64,000 nucleotides of DNA, taken from contig JANVCC010000040.1 of assembly GCA_025345505.1 (NCBI GenBank), positions 8,207,655 to 8,271,654 of the forward strand, written 5' to 3'. This document shows, piece after piece, positions 51,900 through 64,000 of this stretch. The stretch comes from Todiramphus chloris collaris (Eukaryota > Chordata > Aves > Coraciiformes > Alcedinidae). The position numbers and the translations under genes are program-made. Position 1 is the first letter of the stretch, and each line of letters begins with the position of its first letter. The notes under the pieces are model-generated. The model saw nothing but the letters and a program-made list of their open reading frames with translations, was not told where the DNA came from and made no database searches.

Positions 51900-54800
51900 G
51901 TAACTCTGCTATTCCTTTTATTTTTATTCTCTTCTAATCTACTTTACATGGTCCTCTCAGTTTTTTTCCATGACACGATTTTCTTTGCCTGTCTTGGTCT
52001 CTCTCTCTCCCCTCTTTTTTTTTTTTTTTTTATTTTTTGTTTTGGTTTTTTTCTTTAACCATCTTCCCTTCCTCTTCATCAGTGATAGCTTTGGAGGGAT
52101 TTGGCCCTAAAACTCAGGAGCCTGTGCAATATTCTCTGTTAACATTTATAGGGCAGAAATACATGAGCCCTTTCATGGTGTTATGTGCACTTTTGTCTAA
52201 GAGTTCCCTGAACTGCCAAGGTAGTGAAGGCTTTGGGGTTTGTCCTACTCACAGCCACATTTGTGGCCACATTTGGGGATGTTGGTGAAAGAGCTTCGGG
52301 AGTTAAGGTAGATCCTCGTTTGCCCATCTCCAAGAATTTTTCCTCGGGAGCAGAGGTGTCCTGCCAAGCCTGTAGGCAAAGAGAGGTGGTGAGGGGGAAG
52401 GATAATTTGGAAGCTGATGCCTTTCCCATGCCCATGGACACCACTAATATGTCTCTGTTGGAGGGAGGTATCTTCTGGGGGAGAAATAAAGCTGGTAACT
52501 TGGGGCTGTTAAAGGCTCTGAGCTGTTTCTGCAGGAGGTGGGAGACCCCGTTCTGGCCAGAACCCAAACTTCTGGCTCCCCTAGTTCCCCATTAACACAC
52601 TTGGATAATGGCAGTGCTCCAGCTCTGAGGGGCTCAATTGCTTGTCAGGGAGCAACTCCTGTGCATGCCCTCAGTGTAACGGGTTGGTAAAGGTCACTGT
52701 GCAGAGCCTCCACGTTCACGGCCCATTTCCAGTTCTGCTTCTGCTTTTGAATGGGTGCAGCGAGTCCTGCACCACCTGATGCTCTGGAAGGGTCTTCTTG
52801 GCTATTTGCCCTGCTGTTCCATTTATAAGATAAAGAAAAATGATTACTCTTCTCCTTCCTGTGGTTGGTGCCCCCATTTTTTTTTCTTTTTATATTTTTT
52901 CTTCTTCTTGTTTTTCTTTCTTTTTTTCCTCAAAGGAGTGTGCTGGGGAAACTCACTCCTTGTCTCTGCCACCTCATGCCCTGGCTTGGTTCCCCCTGAA
53001 TGCCCATAAAACACAGAAACATCTATTGAGTTTTCTGTGTGTGATGGTCTGGGAGCTCACAGGGGGGAGCATTGGAAGGGAAATAGAGCAGCTTTCATCT
53101 CCCCATGACCCTGGTGAGCCTCTCTGGGGAAGACAGCAGTGTTTTCCCAGAAGGGGAAGAGGTATGAGATGGGCTAATTTTGCAGAGTGTATTTTGCATC
53201 AGCAATACGAAAGCATTCGGGGCTCTACTAATTGATTTGAATAAATTAAATGTAGGATGAGGGAACGGTGGGAGGGAAGAGGGCTGCTGGTTTCCAGGGA
53301 AGGCTGGCGGGGGTGAGCCCTGCACGGTGGTTTGTCTCCCTCAGGCGGTACCCGAGGTGCTGGAGCAAGGAGGTTATGTAAATGCACGAGTGGTTTATTG
53401 CAAGAGTTTAATTGATTAGAAATTAAGATGGGAGATTTTGCTCTGCCTGGGTTGTTTAATGGCAGTTTTAGGGAGGCTTTCTGCTCTTGTGGGATGTGGC
53501 AAAGCACTTCTGGGTTAGCAGTGCCTGTGGCAGCTTTGCTTCCTTCGCTGTGTTAGGCATATTCTGGCAAAGCTCGTGTCTGTGGTTTGCTTGCAGAGCT
53601 CTGAACACCAGAAACTCTGGGAGGACACAGCAACATTTCCCTTAGATGGAGCACCATTCCCACCCTGTCCCAGTGGGCAGCCCCAGCACTGTGCCTGTCC
53701 CAGCTCCTGGTAAGGGATTTTGGTGCTGTTCTGGCTCTCCTGGATGGCATCAGGGACTGGCAGTGACCTTCAGCTCTGCTGCCACATCTGCACTGGGAAA
53801 ATGGCATTCATGTCACCAAAAGGTTTTTCTGTCTCTTCCCCCCCGCCCCAGAACCCGCAGTCCAGACGAGCTGTGTGGCCAGTCTTATTCCTGACTTTGC
53901 AAAACCAGCTGAGCTGAACCCAGCAAACTCTGAATTACTGCATCCCTTGTGGCTGTGGTGATGCTAATGAGCTTTATCTCATAGGGAGGTGATGATAATT
54001 GCCTTTCTAAAGCAGTATGTACACCTGAGGAAGAAGGAAACTAAACATAAAGCAGCCTTGAGAGTCTTATTCAGCAGAAGCTTATGAATGGGCTTTATTA
54101 CATCCACTTGTGTAGTCAAATCAATGTAATTATTTAGCTCCCTTCAGAGTGATCAAATAAATTCTGAGCTGCTTCAGCAGGTGGATGTGGAGCAAATGCA
54201 GAAGTGTCAAGTGGATATTAAATGCTCTTTGGTGCCAGAGATAGGTTTGTGAACACGTGCATCCCTTGGATATTGGTGCTTTGTGAGCTGCCGGTGTGTA
54301 ACCAAGCTGCAAGCAAAGTCAGCTTTAAGGGGATGACAAGAACAAGAACTCTGGAGCTGGGGCCCGAAGAAAAAAGAGATTTTGTAGGATGCTTTCAATA
54401 TTTTGGTACTTATCTTAAGAGGAGTGGGTTGTGCCCTACAGTAAAACTTCACAGCAGGAACGTTTTTCTTCTTTATGAAGTTCTGTAGGTTCATTATTAT
54501 GTTTCCAACCCTGGAGAGGATTTAGTTTCTATCTTTGGGTTTATGGCATAGCCTACTAATGTTACCATAACAGCTATTAAGAATGGTTGGGGTTTGATGC
54601 GTTTCTGGTCTTGTTTGACTTGGTTTTGATATCCCATTGAACATGGATCACATACAACTCAACCTGTCTTTCAGTGTTAGTTCCTATGGGTGAAGGGCTG
54701 CATAGGCCTGTCTTTTCTCCTGTTGCCTGGTAACTTTTGAACTTGGCCCATTTCAGACCATAAAATCCTCCTTCTGCAGGTAGTCCAGTTACAGTGGAAA

Positions 54801-56414
54801 CTGCATTTAGCCTGGGTCGGGCAGAGGCAGCTCCCATTGTCTCACCAGTAGCTGGTGAACCAGGCAGGAGCCCACAGCTCACTGGGCTTCTCACTTTAGC
54901 TGCTGGGAGAACCAGCTCTTGGGGGACAGAAGTGTCTCTGAGAGCTAATTTAAGGGCTGTTATATTGAGTATCATTCAGGTTCTGCAGGGGTTTGAATGT
55001 GAGTCACATGTGTGTGTGCTCTGCAGAGAACTGAGGGGGAAAAAAAAGAAGGCCAAAGATCTACTTAGTGTCCAAAATACCTACAACTTCATTTTTTTTC
55101 TAATCTTGGCTGTGCAATTTGCACGTAGTAATGGTGGCAGTGTGATCATCATAAGCTCCTGGGTTTTGGGGTGCAAATCCACTTAGTCTGAGAAGTCTGC
55201 CTTGCACCTCCTGAGCTTGCAAGAAGGCAAGTGAAGGCAGTAGGGATTGGGGAGGCTCTTACTCTGATGCCAAAACAGTAATCCTGGAAGTCATCTTTTA
55301 GAGAAAATTACCTAAAAAAACTTTTAAGGGGAAGCAGAGTGCTTTACCCCAAGGGTGGAGGAGAACTGGCAGGTTGCTTTTCTCATCTTGACATCTGCTG
55401 TTCTCCTTTTTCCCAGACGCTGGGGTGTTCCTGTAGCTCTTTCTGCTGGTGGCGGTGGGCTGGAGTAACATGTAGGTGTGTGATAGATTGTGTCCTGGGG
55501 TGAACCAGCAGTGTCAGTGACTGAAAAGCTACAAGATAGGTGATTCCTTTATATAGAAATCCCAGAATAATTGGTAATTACAGATTGATTACAGAGCTCT
55601 ATTTATTCATTGATGACACAGTGGTCTCTAAGGATAAAGGTGATAAAAATGCTGCGAAACAAGCAGTTCAGGAGAGAAAATGACAGTTTCCTAGACAAGG
55701 TCCTGAGCAACCTGTTCCACTGTTGGTTAGCCCTTCCTGATGGTGTTGCCGTGTCTACAGTCCCCTGCTCAGGAACCTCGCCAGTGGATGTGGGTATGGT
55801 GGTGGAGCCCCAGTTGCGCTCCCTGTGGGCTCTGCACAGGTTAGGTCCAAGTGTGTGCTGAGGTCTCCCCGCTGCCATGGAGGGTGTTACTGCAGCAGGG
55901 CCACCAGCTTTTCTGAAGAGATGACAGTAGCCTTTAGGTAAGATAGATGAAGTAAATTTGGATGATGCTTTGCCAAAAGACCACCCAGCCCATATCCAAA
56001 CACCCAAAGCACAACCCCAGAGTTTGAGCTGGAGCAGAGGAAAAGCAGATGTGTGGCTGCCACGATGATGGAAATGTGTTTCTTGTTGGGCAGAAGAGGC
56101 GCTGGGCCTGGAATCCCCTGGGACTTGTCGCGAGCCATGCTTTCTGAGGCAAGGAGCATCCACGCTGCAGTGGTTCCCCTCGACTTGATCTGCTGTCACT
56201 GGGGGCATTTGTCCTCATAAAGCTGGGAGGGGAGCAGAGGCATTGGCTGTGCCAAGGGCTGATGCAGCAGGGTTTTCGGCTGCTTACGTTAGCAGGGTGG
56301 GCAGTTGCAGCTGGGCAGGAGGATAAAAAAGAAAATGAGGAGCAGGTGGAAGAGCCGAACTGTGAGGAAGCTTTGCAGCTGACCTTTCCACGCAGCCATA
56401 TCTTTCTGTTATGT

Positions 56415-56473
56415 AGCTGTTTAATGGAGTAAAATAATGTATGGAGCTGTTTAATGGAGTAAAATAATGTATG
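56415..56473. repeat. Two-copy tandem duplication, 30-bp period
   Basis: A 29-bp sequence beginning agctgtttaatggagtaa occurs at 56415-56443 and again, identically, at 56445-56473, with one base between. It lies in the intron downstream of the 27-nt exon. Confidence 0.95.
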
Positions 56474-59400
56474 AAAAGCAATGGTGGGGTGATGCTTTTA
56501 GCAGCCTTGTCCTGTCCTTTCCCCTGCCCCACAAGGCAATGGTTTTATACTTGTCTTTATCCTACTTATCTGTCCTCCTAGATGATATTTCTCCTCTTTT
56601 CCAATGGGATTTTGCATTTGTAGGTCACCAGAACCCCTTCTCTTCCCTATTCCCACCTACCAGAGAGGCCTTTTGAAGCCAACGTCTCTGTTTGTTGAGA
56701 GTTTCCTGTGCCTCTGCTACTATCCCTCACTAAAATCAGTCCCTGCTCTGCCTCTACGTGACATCCCAAATGGAGGGTTGTCACTTCAAGTGGGAAGAAA
56801 CCAAAAGAATGAAGTTGATTAATGAGGGGAATTACTTCATGTGCATGTCTTCATTAATAAAAAGCAGAGCAGGGAAGAGGCTTTGCAGGAAGAAGTATGA
56901 TATGAAACAGAGTCATCTCCGATTTTATACATTTTCCTTAAGATATTAGCATCTCTTTTTAGTTAAGCAGAGTGTTGTTAATGTCATTCCTCTGGTGTAT
57001 AATGGTTTATCTTCTGAATTTTGTAAATCAGTCACATTGCCTGGAAGAGTTCAGGCATCGTACTGCCCTAACTGTCCTAACAGTGGGAACTCTTCGGGAA
57101 AGCAGGGAGAGAAGGGCCTCAGGTTCTGCCTTCTTAGAAGTAATGTAGCTTGTTACTCAAAATAATTCAATATTGAGTAGTACCATTCTTTTCTAATGAC
57201 AGGTAACTATCCCAGGATAATAAACTAATGGACCTATGGTAAAGGAGAGGCACAGTACAGGTGTTGCTCAACACTGGCACAGCTTCCAGGAAATAATTGC
57301 TCAGTTAAAATTGAAATACTCTTATACAGGCCATTCTCGTGTGTTTAACATCCACCTCACACTAAGGAGCTGTTGGAGCTAAGCAGCTCAGCATCTTCAG
57401 AAACTTTGGGACCCCTACACTGTAAGCCAAGACCTTCCTTTGGCTGCAGTGTTGTAAATCCAGCGTTGTCCACTGAAGTCAGCTGTAAGGCCTGCAGTCG
57501 GAAATCAACTTTTAAGGATGATAAACTCTGGTTTTAATTAATTTTCAAGACTTAAAGTGAAGCCAAATGTTTTCTCTGAGCTGTTGTCTGGGAGAGGGGT
57601 CGGAGGAACACATGCAGAAGGGAAGCTGATTCCTTGACTTGCACAACCTCAGTGCAGTGGAGCAGCATGACAGGGGCTTTGGTGGCAGCTCTAGACCTTG
57701 GCCATAACCAACAGAGTTTGGGGTTTTCTCCTCTCAGCTATTAAGAATTGCAATTAGTGTAGATAATTTACCAAGTGAAAGCCTGTGCAAGCTGTTTGTG
57801 TGTGACCCATAAATGTACAATGACTGCAGACAGGTTGATAAGTGGGAAATGAGGAACACGTGCCCAGGCTCATTCTTGGTGGCAGTTCCTCCAACCCACT
57901 GTGGTCCCTCAGAGTTTACCAGAAACATCCAAGACATACACTTAGGCATTTTGGAAATGGCAACACCAGAAAAACAGATGTGGTGTTAATAATAAACTGC
58001 TTTTACAGGAGAACTGTAGAAATAACTTGGAATTGAGCTGGCTGATGACTTGATGAGTTGCCTCTGTGCATTTATCTCCAAGTCCTGCTTGGGCACGATC
58101 AGGGTGCAGCCGGAGGCAGTCACAGAAGGAGTTGTGTGTAGCTCCGTGCCCAAAGCAGTGCAACAGGCAGTGGTTTAACTCTTCAGGAGGGCTGCCAGAA
58201 ATCCCATGAGAGATAGGGAAGACCATGCTATGTGGTCAGATCTCATAGGCTGTAGAGAAGAGCGTGTGGATCTCAGACTTTTCCTGGTTTTTCTCAGTAG
58301 GCAGATGCTTTGCAGACCCTGGGTGGTAGCTCATGCATGGACACGGAGTGCCTGTACATTGCATGGGTGTTCTGGGTGGTTGTGCATGCACAGAATTAAA
58401 AAACTTGTCTAACATCTGGCATCACTAGACTTAGATAATTTCAAATACTGTCATGAGATTGGTATCCATCCCCAAAATGAAGGCTGCTGTTGGTAAGCTG
58501 ACTACTTAGTTTTCTCAGATAGGTTCATCAAGGTCGTAACTGTAATTTAGAGTTCAGTCCTGTGTTTGTTCTCGGGAATATCTTTACTCAAATACTCAGA
58601 CTCCAAGGAGCATCTCCTGTGAATGAAGTCATTTGCACACATACTTTTCCCAGTAAGAGCCCAAAAGACAGAAGTAGCAAATATTAATTTTACAAGGCAA
58701 GCTTTGTAGTTCTAGTCATCTTCATTTTATTTTAGTATCAGTTTTGTGGCCAATTCACATCGTTACTTGCCTAGAGGGGAAAACCTCTTTAAGCACGGAA
58801 AGCAGATCCAGTGTATTTTCCTGCTACATCTGTTTGCTGGTTCTCTGATGTGGAGACAACAATGATTCTGTAAAGACCAGCTCTTCATGGCAGCAGTTTC
58901 TTTTTCTTTTGATTTAGAGGTAATTCTTCCACAGGGAAAATAAAATGTTGTCTTATATCCCACCCAGTGGAAAAATTGCATTTGTTTATTTTCTGTGTTT
59001 CCAGCATTTGTGGCCAGGGAAAAGAGAGGGTCTGCTGAAGGAGATGATGATAACAGCAAAGGAGAACTTTTCTGCTGAGATTGCAGAGGCAGATTTCTGA
59101 TACAGGGCATGTGTGGGTCTTCAGGTGATGATTTGGACACAGCTGGCCACCTTCTCCCAAGCTTGCTCATGCAAAGGGAGGCTTGGTGAGGGTGGCTGTG
59201 AGGATGGATGATAGAAAAGGTTCTTCACCATCCAACTTCTGTCTGAAGCAGGGGATTTGTTTTCTGACTTCTCGTGCTGCTTTCCTTCTGGTTCCCTGCT
59301 TTGAGCCTGAGTGCAGCTGGTGGATCTGCATCTCTGCTTCCAGTGGATTTCGGCACAATCACGTGGTAACAAGGCTTGGCTTGTAGGCAGGGGAAAACTG

Positions 59401-62400
59401 AGAAAACCCAAGAAGTTTGATCATTAACCACAAAAGAGAGGTAATCCAAACAGCAGCTGTCAAACAGGGATGGCACTGGTGGGGGAAGAGTATAAAGGCA
59501 GTTGGAAGCTGAAGAGTTTGCTTGAAATGTCAGTGTTCTTCCAAAACAATTGCCTACCGGCTTCAAAACTGTATTTCCACCACAGAGGCCATCTCCTCTC
59601 TCATAGTTGGACATTAAAAAAATAATATCCAAAACCCAATTAGGCACTGAGTGCTTGAAACAAGCAATTGCAGAGAACACATGGAACTCATTTAAGCCTC
59701 AGAAATTTGGGGGAATTCAGGGGACTCTTTCTTCCATAAAAGCAATTTGTTGTTTTGGAAGAAAACTGGTGCAATGTGATGCACAGATGAGTGAGCTCCT
59801 GCTTCTGAAAGGATGATGAGCAGAAGATAGGCTGATATGACGTGCTGGAGTGCTCCTTGCAAAGTGCTGCTGGTCCAGGAGTCAAGGCAGTTGGCTGTGG
59901 TGACTCCTTCCCCTCCCTGTGAATCAGAAGGAACAAATAAACCAGCTCTTCTGGCATTTCTTTGCCTTTTATCCAAATAGGCTTGCTCACCAACCCAAGT
60001 AATAGGGTCCTGTGCATCTCAAGCCCTTTGGACTGGTCAGCAATAGATTTGCTTCCAGGTGTTTTTCTTGAGCATCTTTAAGATGACATGCAGTAAGACG
60101 AGGAGGGAGCTCTATGAACAAATGGTAGGAGGCACATCTTTGAGGACAGGGTGAAAAGGTGCCTTATCTCCACAACCAAGCCCTGATGAACGTGGTTGGC
60201 CTGTCTGGGAAGAGAGTTGGGAACTGAACAGCTCCAATGAGCCCATGCTGTCAGTACAAAGGAGGGGCTGAACAGTGGGCAGGGCCCTGTGCTGCCCCAA
60301 AAATATTCTCAGGATAGGGTTTGAGGGGTTTTTTCTTGTTTATTTTGGTTTGGTTTTGTTTCTCAAGGATTTCAGAAATCCTTGCAAGTCTCCATGCCCC
60401 ATGGAGGGGAGCTGGGCTCTTGTTGCAGAGGCTGTCTGTGAGTGGCTGCTGGATGCCCAGCATGGACCAGCCCAGCCTCGGAGGTGGCAGCTCCCTTGCA
60501 GAGCCCTGCAGTCTGGTTTGCATTATGAGTGAAGTTTTTAGCAAATTACTGCTCCTTTCTGCTCCGTTTCCATCAAAGAATGGGCAGAGGCTGCCCAGCA
60601 GTCTGAGGACAGATCTTTGGGGGGTTTTTTTGGGGATTTTTTTTTTGGAATAGAGCACTGATTTGTGGTTTTTTGGTCAGTTTGTTAACGCACACTTGGC
60701 TCTTATCAGGCTGCTGGTCTGCATCATTTGCCCGATGGCTCTGTTGGAGGATTTACTGCTCCAGCCTCAGTCTGTGGGATGCGGTTCTCCCCAGAGAACT
60801 GTTTCAGAGGAGCCTTTTGGGATTTAGTGGTGCTGAGCCCTGCCAGATACTGTGGGCAATGCCAGGGTGTGCTCAGGTGGCCTTTTCGGAAAGAAATTTG
60901 GGAGAGGGGTGAGAGCTGCCAGAAGTGGAGGGGGCTTTGTGGATGAGGGGACTCAGTTCACCCCACTGCCTGGAGCAGCCCCATCAGAACCCCTCCCAAG
61001 CCTGGGGTCAGATGTTACATGCAGGGCTACTGTTTGCAGGGAGATGGATTTGGTGGAACCCCTAATTGCCCCCTCCTTCCCCCGAGATGAAGTAGAGTTT
61101 TCTAGCTGAACAAGGAGAGCCTGGCTCTGAGCCCATACAGGACAGTGACAGCAAATGGAGTAGAGGGGGGAGAGAACAAAACTAGAAGATGGTTTCCCAT
61201 TAAACTCTCAAAAACTTAGTAGCAGTTAATTGTTCCCCAAAAATGTGTAGACCCAACTGTAGCCCCAGCCATGGGGTAACACACGTGCATAGGCAGAAGG
61301 GGCCATCCCTGGGTTTCAGCGTTCTCTTGCCTCTTGTGCTACACCGTGGGTAGGGTTTGGTCTAAGAATGGAATGAAAGCACTGCGTGACATCTTCTGTT
61401 ACACAAGTGCCTCCTGCTGTGCTTTCAGTCCAGAGCTGTCCCCAGATGGGAGCTGCCACTGGCAATAGCAATTTCTCTTACCTGCTGCTCTGATGGTAAT
61501 TGTCCTAGTGCAGTCTGATATTTAAATTAGGTTTTGATCCAGAAATACAACTTAGTGGCTAAATAAGTGCCTATGTCTGTCTTATCTATTACTTCCATGA
61601 CATCTTGCTGCTTTCTTGGGGAGGACTATAAACCACCCGATACTTGTGTGCAGAAAGCTGTGGTCTCAGTGCCTCAGGTAGGGTGTAGGTGACACCAAGG
61701 CTGATGTAAGGGGTAAATGGTTTCCTTGTTAAATCTAGTAACAAGTTATTTATCAGGATTTACTTTGGAGCTTTGCTCTTTTCAGTGATTTTGAAAATAA
61801 GAAAGGAAAAAAAAAACCCAAAACCCAGATGTTTTATTGATTTACCCAGAAAATGTTTAAAAGACCTGTATCTGTTGTGGGGCAGCCAAGCCAGTGAAGT
61901 TTTCCTCTTTTCAATTATTCATTGGTTCAGTTTTTAAAGCAAATACGCTGATGCGTGTCATGACAAGTGTAAATTATTTTCAAAGTCAAACCAATTAATT
62001 TTACAAACATTGCCTCATCAACATCTCTGTTTTGTGCTTGTAAGAGAACTGTAGAACAATTTGATTTTTTTTCTTTTTAATTATGACAAAAACTGTCACC
62101 TAGTAATGAAAAAGTAGTTTTCAGGTTTGCATGTGGTCGTGGACCAAAGGGAATTTTTTGTTGGGCAATACTGAAATAGCTTTTTTTCAAACAAAGAAAC
62201 AGAAAAATTACTAGCAAAGGATTGTTAAGAATCATGCTCATGCTGAAAAAAAATTTATTCATTTTTTAAGTGCAGGGCTGTTTCCCTGGTTATCAGTCCC
62301 ATCCCATGCCAGTGAGACCACCATATGTTAGTTAAATGTGAAGCTGTTGTGATATCAAATGGTTTTAGTGCTTAAATACGACAGCTCCTGGTAGGAACTT

Positions 62401-63894
62401 TTCCAATGCTGCGTCACGTCGCAGCCTGACAGAATTTCGGGGTCTCACAGAAGGGATTTCAAAGGTCAGGTCAGATGCAGGAGGAACCTCCCACCAAGAG
62501 CTTGTCTGGGCTCAGAGCCATTGCAATTGGTGTGTGTGCAGGATAATTCCTGGTGTGACCAATTTCCTACGTATGGGCTGTCTTGTCAGATATTTAAATG
62601 CTGTTATTTGAAAGGGCAGATGATTCCAGTAGCAGAGGTGGTATTGGATGGAGTAGAAAAACTTGCTTTTTTTTATAAGGGCTTCTGGTCTTCCTGCACT
62701 GAGGACTTCAGGGAGGGGGGAGGTGGTAGCATTGACGTCCTAAAGCACATTTCTCATACTCAGTTCATTCACAGTTAGTGCTGGTGGTTCTCAGTTGCTG
62801 TGTAGAGGACTCGCATTTCATTTCTCAGTCCCCCTTCTCCCCTTCTCCTTCAGCTGGGAAGCTTGGGGGAGCCACAGCAACCTGGCTGCCTTTCTTCACT
62901 TCCCTTGTGATGGGTCTGGCAGGACGTGCTTGGCCACGGCTTTTGCCAGAGCTTTCTTTTCTCTCATACACAAATGAGCTGAGGAATAGCACTGGCAGCA
63001 GACACTGTCCCACTTGCAAAGATTTACAGAGTAGCCTATAGGAAGGGATGGTCCCTGTTCTCTGGCTGCACTGCAAACCACGCTGTCTAATGACCCAGGC
63101 ATGGCCCTTCGTAGGGATACTAAAATACTATCGTGCTCTTTTGTTCTGACACTTTCCTCCTTCTCAAAAGTAAGATTTTCCCATTTTTCAAAACCACAGA
63201 GACAGAGATTGAAGGCAGCCCTTTGAATTTGTTAAAATTTGACTGCAGGGTTCCTTCCGACCCCTGTGCTAATTTTTAGCAGAGCAGGAAACATTAAAAA
63301 TAACCATAAGAGAAGATTGCCCAACTCAAAAGGATTGTCCTCTTAATAATCTCTGGCTTTATTTTCACTAGATATTTTCCTCCCTTAGAATTCCTGTAAC
63401 ATTGCTAGAGCAAGTACATCCCTGCCAGCAGCAATAATGGCACTGGAGGAGGAAGGCAGAGGGCCAGTTAGCCAGTCTGGCACCTAGGCTTGCTCTGAGC
63501 CGGGGAAAGGGATTTATGGGGGAAAGGCTTATTATTTATTGAAAGAACTTTTGCGTGTGCATTGGAGCTTGCAAGATCCCTGTCTTCCCTTTTCGGTGAA
63601 TTCAAAACTGTTCCCAAGCCTTTGCCTGATTTCAGCATTGGGTGAATCTCATTGTTGCAATGAGAGGTGATGTTTTCATGTTGTATCTTGAGCTTCTGAG
63701 CTTCTACCGTGATGCAAAACAAAAATAGCATAATTTGTTTTAAAAGGTGTCTGAAAGTAGCCCTTTCCTCTGAAGCTGAAATGTTGCACGGCCAAACCAA
63801 AGCATGCAGCAAGAGTGCATGGTGTAGTAATAACTGCTTAATGCCTAGTGTCTTATCTGACCTGTGCCTGCATTCTCAGCATCATGGTATAAGT

Positions 63895-63921
63895 ATATAT
63901 CATTAAATAATATATCATTAA
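63895..63921. repeat. Short AT-rich direct repeat
   Basis: The 12-mer atatatcattaa occurs at 63895-63906 and at 63910-63921, within a very AT-rich stretch near the window end. Confidence 0.85.
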
Positions 63922-64000
63922 TGTATACCATAAAATATTTATTCTATCCGTCACATCCTCACCCGGGCAATGGCAGTGGGAATGCACCATGGTTTGGGTC

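Larger units (their letters stand above)
51900..64000 (+). other. COL23A1: COL23A1 downstream intron (5' part), at least 12.1 kb
   Basis: The sequence from the gtaact donor to the window end is read as intron. It was searched by eye for the next collagen exon (GPL GLD GKP-like triplets after an AG) without success. It contains T-rich tracts at about 52013-52055 and 52877-52932, a two-copy 30-bp tandem duplication at 56415-56473, and an AT-rich short repeat at 63895-63921. The longest open frame, on the minus strand at 55603-56208 (201 codons), has no recognisable motif and is treated as chance. Confidence 0.7.

Noticed and set aside
55603-56208. Longest open frame (201 codons, minus strand)
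   Set aside because: It has no recognisable domain or signal and biased, low-complexity residue content. A stretch reading gtggaacaggttgctcagg recalls CR1 3' text only weakly, with no further CR1 landmarks on either side. It is best treated as a chance frame.
59866-59890. ggtccaggagtcaagg read as a collagen-like G-P-G-V-K exon
   Set aside because: The glycine spacing is wrong for Gly-X-Y, there is no acceptor directly upstream, and it does not match the next expected COL23A1 triplets.
1-64000. Search for CRISPR arrays, tRNA or rRNA genes and operon-like gene clusters
   Set aside because: None are present. The repeat content, splice sites and coding density are those of a vertebrate gene interior.

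Overview
This is vertebrate, almost certainly avian, genomic DNA. The basis is several CR1 LINE fragments of the bird type with their characteristic 3' tails, AT-rich low-complexity tracts, sparse CpG and almost no coding sequence over 64 kb. No bacterial, phage or organellar genes are visible. Nearly all open reading frames are chance frames in intron DNA.

The only cellular coding sequence I can support is three very short exons on the + strand, at 40433-40477 (45 nt), 48010-48017 (8 nt) and 51873-51899 (27 nt). Each has a good acceptor and a GT donor. Spliced in order they keep one frame and give an uninterrupted Gly-X-Y collagen segment (GPP GRR GKP GRR GEP, then GPA, then GQS GRD GYP). 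This is nearly identical to the start of the first collagenous domain of collagen XXIII alpha-1 (COL23A1, a transmembrane MACIT collagen) as I remember the human protein. The window is therefore read as the interior of a bird COL23A1 gene: the last 40 kb of a long upstream intron, three exons, two complete introns (7,532 and 3,855 bp) and the first 12 kb of the next intron. Human-style numbering would make these exons 3-5.

Layout. 1-40432 is intron holding a nested CR1-in-CR1 insertion (7856-8206), a 1.5 kb antisense CR1 with a decayed reverse transcriptase (11053-12520), a sense CR1 tail (36169-36408) and many homopolymer tracts. 40433-51899 is the exon cluster. 51900-64000 is intron with a 30-bp tandem duplication and otherwise little structure.

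The most interesting feature is the 8-nt microexon. It is not a multiple of three and it bridges a split glycine codon, so it has to be included to keep the collagen frame. Secondary items are the nested retroposon, a short duplication at the CR1 5' junction, several G-quadruplex-type motifs and some small direct repeats. I found no sign of an unknown multi-gene system.
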